From Melanocharis versteri (lineage: Eukaryota > Chordata > Aves > Passeriformes > Melanocharitidae): DNA of 64,000 bases. Made by a program: the position numbers and the translations under genes. The stretch covers positions 295,034 through 359,033 of the forward strand of contig VZTG01006071.1 of NCBI GenBank assembly GCA_013397845.1, written 5' to 3'. Every line of letters begins with the position of its first letter. The stretch's first letter is position 1. Below the pieces are notes generated by a model that saw only the letters and a program-made list of their open reading frames with translations, made no database searches and was not told where the DNA came from. Of the stretch, positions 60,974-64,000 are shown piece after piece.

Positions 60974-61245
60974 GTGAGTAGTCCAGTGGTTAGGATAGGA
61001 AACAGAGACTCAGGGTAGCCTGGCTCTGTTCCCACTTCACACACTGACTCACTTCATGACCCTGGGGCAAATCGCTTAGGCTGGAATTTACAAGGAGGCT
61101 GAGATGCACTGCTCCCAGGGAAAGCCAAGCAGAGCTGGGTGCCTGACTCCTTTGTCATTTAGAAAACCCCATGTCTCAGCTGTTTGGCATCTCAGTTTGC
61201 CCACATTAATACAGGGACAAGGTTTATAAAGCTATTTGGATCCTC
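60974..61245 (+). mobile_element. MIR-like tRNA-derived SINE (old)
   Basis: The order of blocks matches a full MIR-type SINE. The head AGTAGTCCAGTGGTTAGGAT corresponds to a tRNA-derived A-box region. CCTGGCTCTGTTCCCACTTC corresponds to the B-box side. CTTCATGACCCTGGGGCAAA followed by TCGCTTAG corresponds to the conserved core. Near the 3' end CATCTCAGTTTGCCCACATT and ACAGGGACAA match the CTCAGTTTCCCCATCTGTAAAATGGGG-type segment. Between core and tail lies an AATTTACAAGGAGGCTGAGA to CTGGGTGCCTGACTCC segment that is typical of amniote relatives of MIR. MIRs were mobilised in trans by LINE2-type machinery and are normally very eroded in birds. Confidence 0.75.
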
Positions 61246-64000
61246 TGGAAGAAATTATTTATTAAGGAAATCATAATCATGGCATAAATATGTAGCCCTT
61301 AACAACACATCCTATTTGGTAGGTAAAAGCAGATAAACAGATCATTTCCTTTGGTCCTTGAGAAGAGCAATGTAGTTTGTTTCTCTTCTATTAAGACAAT
61401 GAATTTAAAAGACTTGCAGATTATCGAACCCATGTTTCCAAATGTATTTTGCCTACAAACCAGCAGCTACAGGGCCTTCTCAATAGCAGAGTAGCAGCTC
61501 TTGGTCCTGTGGCAGTTTATCCATGCAGGCTCAAGGAGGCATGACTTCTTCTCTACTCTGTCACTAGACTCAGTCTAGGATCCAAAATTGTTCTTCCCCA
61601 CCTTATCAAAACACGACCAAAAACATACCCAGACCCTCAAATCCTCCATTCTCCTCTCTACAACCCATGGGATCACCTAGGGGTACTCTCGCTGTTCACC
61701 CACTCAGACATTTCAGTCTGCATCTTTCCATCACCTCCCACCTGGCACTCTCTTCTCTTATTGCCCTGCCCTGCTTTTATGTCCTACGAGGAGATTCAGG
61801 TGCTGGCACTGGTGGGGCTTTTACAGCAGCCACTAAGGCAATAAGGTATTGCTGATCTGCTTCTGGATGCACAACAATCAGAGTGTGAATGCACTCATGT
61901 CAGAGTGCATATTACAAAAATCGTATCGACCTACGCTGCTGGAAGGTGTCTGCAGACCTTGTTCCAAAGCAGCTTGCACATCACCAGGGATCCATGATGT
62001 AAGGAGGCTCCTGGTAAGCCACTGGGTTTGGGTGGTGTCATGGGTTGGGGACACTTCTAAATAATTTTTTTTCCCTCTTAGGAAGCAAACAAAATGTAAT
62101 AATATGGGACATTTTTACACACAGGGTGAATTTCAATCAATGTTTTTATTTGGAAATAGCAAAAAAGAAAAGGGATCTCTTCAAAGCAAAGTAAAACATT
62201 GTGGTTTAAAATTTCCATAAAAAGAGAAGTACAGGGTTTGAGATAGTCTCATTTTTTTAATATTGGGGATATTTCTAAATTTCTGTTGAAAAATGTGAAA
62301 ATGCTGTCAAGAATGGCCATTTTCTAATTGGAAACTGTGATTGTAGTGAAACCTTTACACAGTTGGTCAGCTTCAATTGAAAATATATGATGGACTCGAT
62401 TTGGCATTGAGCTTGGGTCTTGTTTAACTTCAGGATATCATCTTTGAAAAGGAACAAAACTTATTGAGGCACAAGCCTTCTGTGAAGGCAATGAGTTACT
62501 CCAGTTTACACCAGCAAAGGGGTAAACAGTCAAGCCGTGAGCTTGCCTACCTACGGCATCTGGTCCATGTTTAGGTATGGAAGATGTCCCCTCTAGTCTC
62601 AAGCTGCAATTCTGGAAAGAGACAGGTCCATTTTAAATCTTCCGTCATAGCTGCCAGCCCTGTGCTGACGTATGGGTACCACGGTGGGTCTAAGAGGGCA
62701 CTGGACATCATGTTTATGCCCACAGCCACTTGGTCCCCTACCCTGGAGTCTCGCCTGGCTTGGGAGCAAGGTAAAAAGGTGTTGAGCCTTTCTCACCAGT
62801 GGCTGGGAGATTGAGTGCTTGTGCATACATGGCATTGTTCAGCCTTGAGAGAAATGCAAAGAGAAAGGAAAGGAAAACATTAACGTGAACAGCAAAGAAA
62901 AAAATGGAAACAAGGAAGTTTGGCTCAGCACTGAATGCCCTTCACATGAAGCCAGGCAGGAGTGCAGAAGGGGAGAGATAATGAGGTGCAGGAGGTGGAA
63001 TTTGGCACTGAAATAACTTTTAGCTCACATAGAGTGAATTTCCTTTTATCACTAGTAGCCTGGGTCATGAAGACTCAGAGGAAACTATTCCATTCCAAAT
63101 GTTTGATACCGAATGTATTTGGCTGCCTGCTACTTCCACATGTGAATGAATCCAGTTTGTATATTTGTCTAATAACACGATTTGGCCCTGCTCTTCGCTC
63201 TCACGCTGAAACCCGGAGTACAACCCAAGCACACCTTTCCGTCACCCCAGCTGCTGACCTACGCACTGCTGAACAGTCTTCTGGCACACGCTGGAGCAGC
63301 TTAGAGGCTGCTGTCATTTGTGCCAACACTTGGTATTTCCAAGGGGCTGCTACTGCCCCTGGATCATGGAGATACCAAACTGCTTTCAGATACACCCTTA
63401 CCACGACATTTGAACTGAGATGGCAGCAAGAAACATCACTCTGCCTCCCGACACCACTCAGGCAACTCCTCCACGCAGTCTCCCGCTGCCAGCTAGATCT
63501 GTTTTAGTGCAAGCTCAGAGAAACAGAGCCATACAAATTTGCCTTACATCAAAGATGATCTGGCCTCATCTCAAAGGTTATTTTTTATAATCTCCACTTT
63601 CTCCGGTTACCCTGCCCATCAGCTTTACTAGGCTCATGAACTCATGACCAAAGAGAAGCTGAAGGCCACTCTCACCCCCCTTGTTCGCATGCTGCCTGTA
63701 TCACACCCCGTCCAACAGCTCACTCCTTTGGCTTTGAAGAAGACTCAGATCAAGTAGTACGAGGGAGGAAACTGGGACGATAAATTATTAGCACTACAGC
63801 TGTGAGGCAAAGAAGCTGAGAAAACAGTTGAGAGTACAAAGAAAGAAGGGGGTGACTGTGTATATTCTGCAGATAAGATTAATCCAGAATTTTACAAATT
63901 CTACAAATCTCTTGATACAGTGAACTCATCTCCTCTGGCGAAGATTTGATGGAAAGGGAAGCATTCTTTCTACTGGAACATAAATACATACATATATATA
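61246..64000. other. Single-copy noncoding stretch
   Basis: No gene or interspersed repeat is recognised. The 181-codon frame at 62962-63507 is open without motifs and is overlapped antisense. A short TA run starts at about 63984 and is cut by the window end. Confidence 0.5.

Noticed and set aside
62962..63507. 181-codon plus-strand open frame
   Set aside because: No recognisable motif or splice context. Composition changes along its length as if it crosses unrelated sequence.
1..64000. tRNA, rRNA, snRNA and CRISPR signals
   Set aside because: I scanned for the B-box word GGTTCGAATCC and variants, U6-like starts and regularly spaced identical repeats. None was found outside the SINE head at 60974. 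MicroRNA hairpins cannot be judged reliably by eye.

Overview
The window looks like a piece of avian nuclear genome. The strongest evidence is a set of chicken repeat 1 (CR1) LINE fragments, several ending in the CR1-type 3' terminus built on the octamer ATTCTATG. Supporting evidence is one candidate endogenous-retrovirus solo LTR, a well-preserved MIR-like SINE, short microsatellites and a sparse repeat load. No protein-coding exon, tRNA, rRNA, CRISPR array or bacterial-type operon could be supported on either strand. I read the window as intergenic or deep-intronic, gene-desert-like sequence. Nearly all open frames are short, overlap on both strands and show no family motifs; the ones that do are LINE reverse-transcriptase relics.

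Layout: 0-11.9 kb is mostly single-copy noncoding DNA with a candidate solo LTR (about 3695-4653, carrying a TATA box and AATAAA signal), a minus-strand CR1 tail (6798-6985), a GATGTG-rich tract and a three-unit 14-bp minisatellite. At 11.9-13.4 kb two plus-strand CR1 3' ends lie about 300 bp apart. An old, strongly decayed CR1/L3-type reverse-transcriptase fossil lies at 18.7-19.1 kb. At 23.9-24.7 kb and 34.9-35.4 kb, in opposite orientation, are two CR1 reverse-transcriptase fragments that agree at all but 20 of about 445 positions. They share the same frameshifts and the same damaged catalytic motifs. A third good CR1 3' end lies at 33.1-33.8 kb. Smaller CR1 tails are at 37.2, 39.4 and 50.4 kb.

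From 40 to 64 kb the DNA is mostly AT-rich single-copy sequence. Exceptions are a compact CpG-dense patch (42565-42720), one long unassigned open frame with a downstream AATAAA (45931-46620), several short tandem duplications, AT palindromes, and an old MIR-like SINE (60974-61245). Two single unresolved bases (N) are at 40333 and 48090.

There is no cooperating gene set to describe. What works together here is repeat biology: CR1 copies that are dead at the protein level, an LTR that still shows promoter and polyadenylation landmarks, and short slippage-type duplications. The most unusual item is the inverted CR1 pair with shared lesions. I saw no convincing new biological system.
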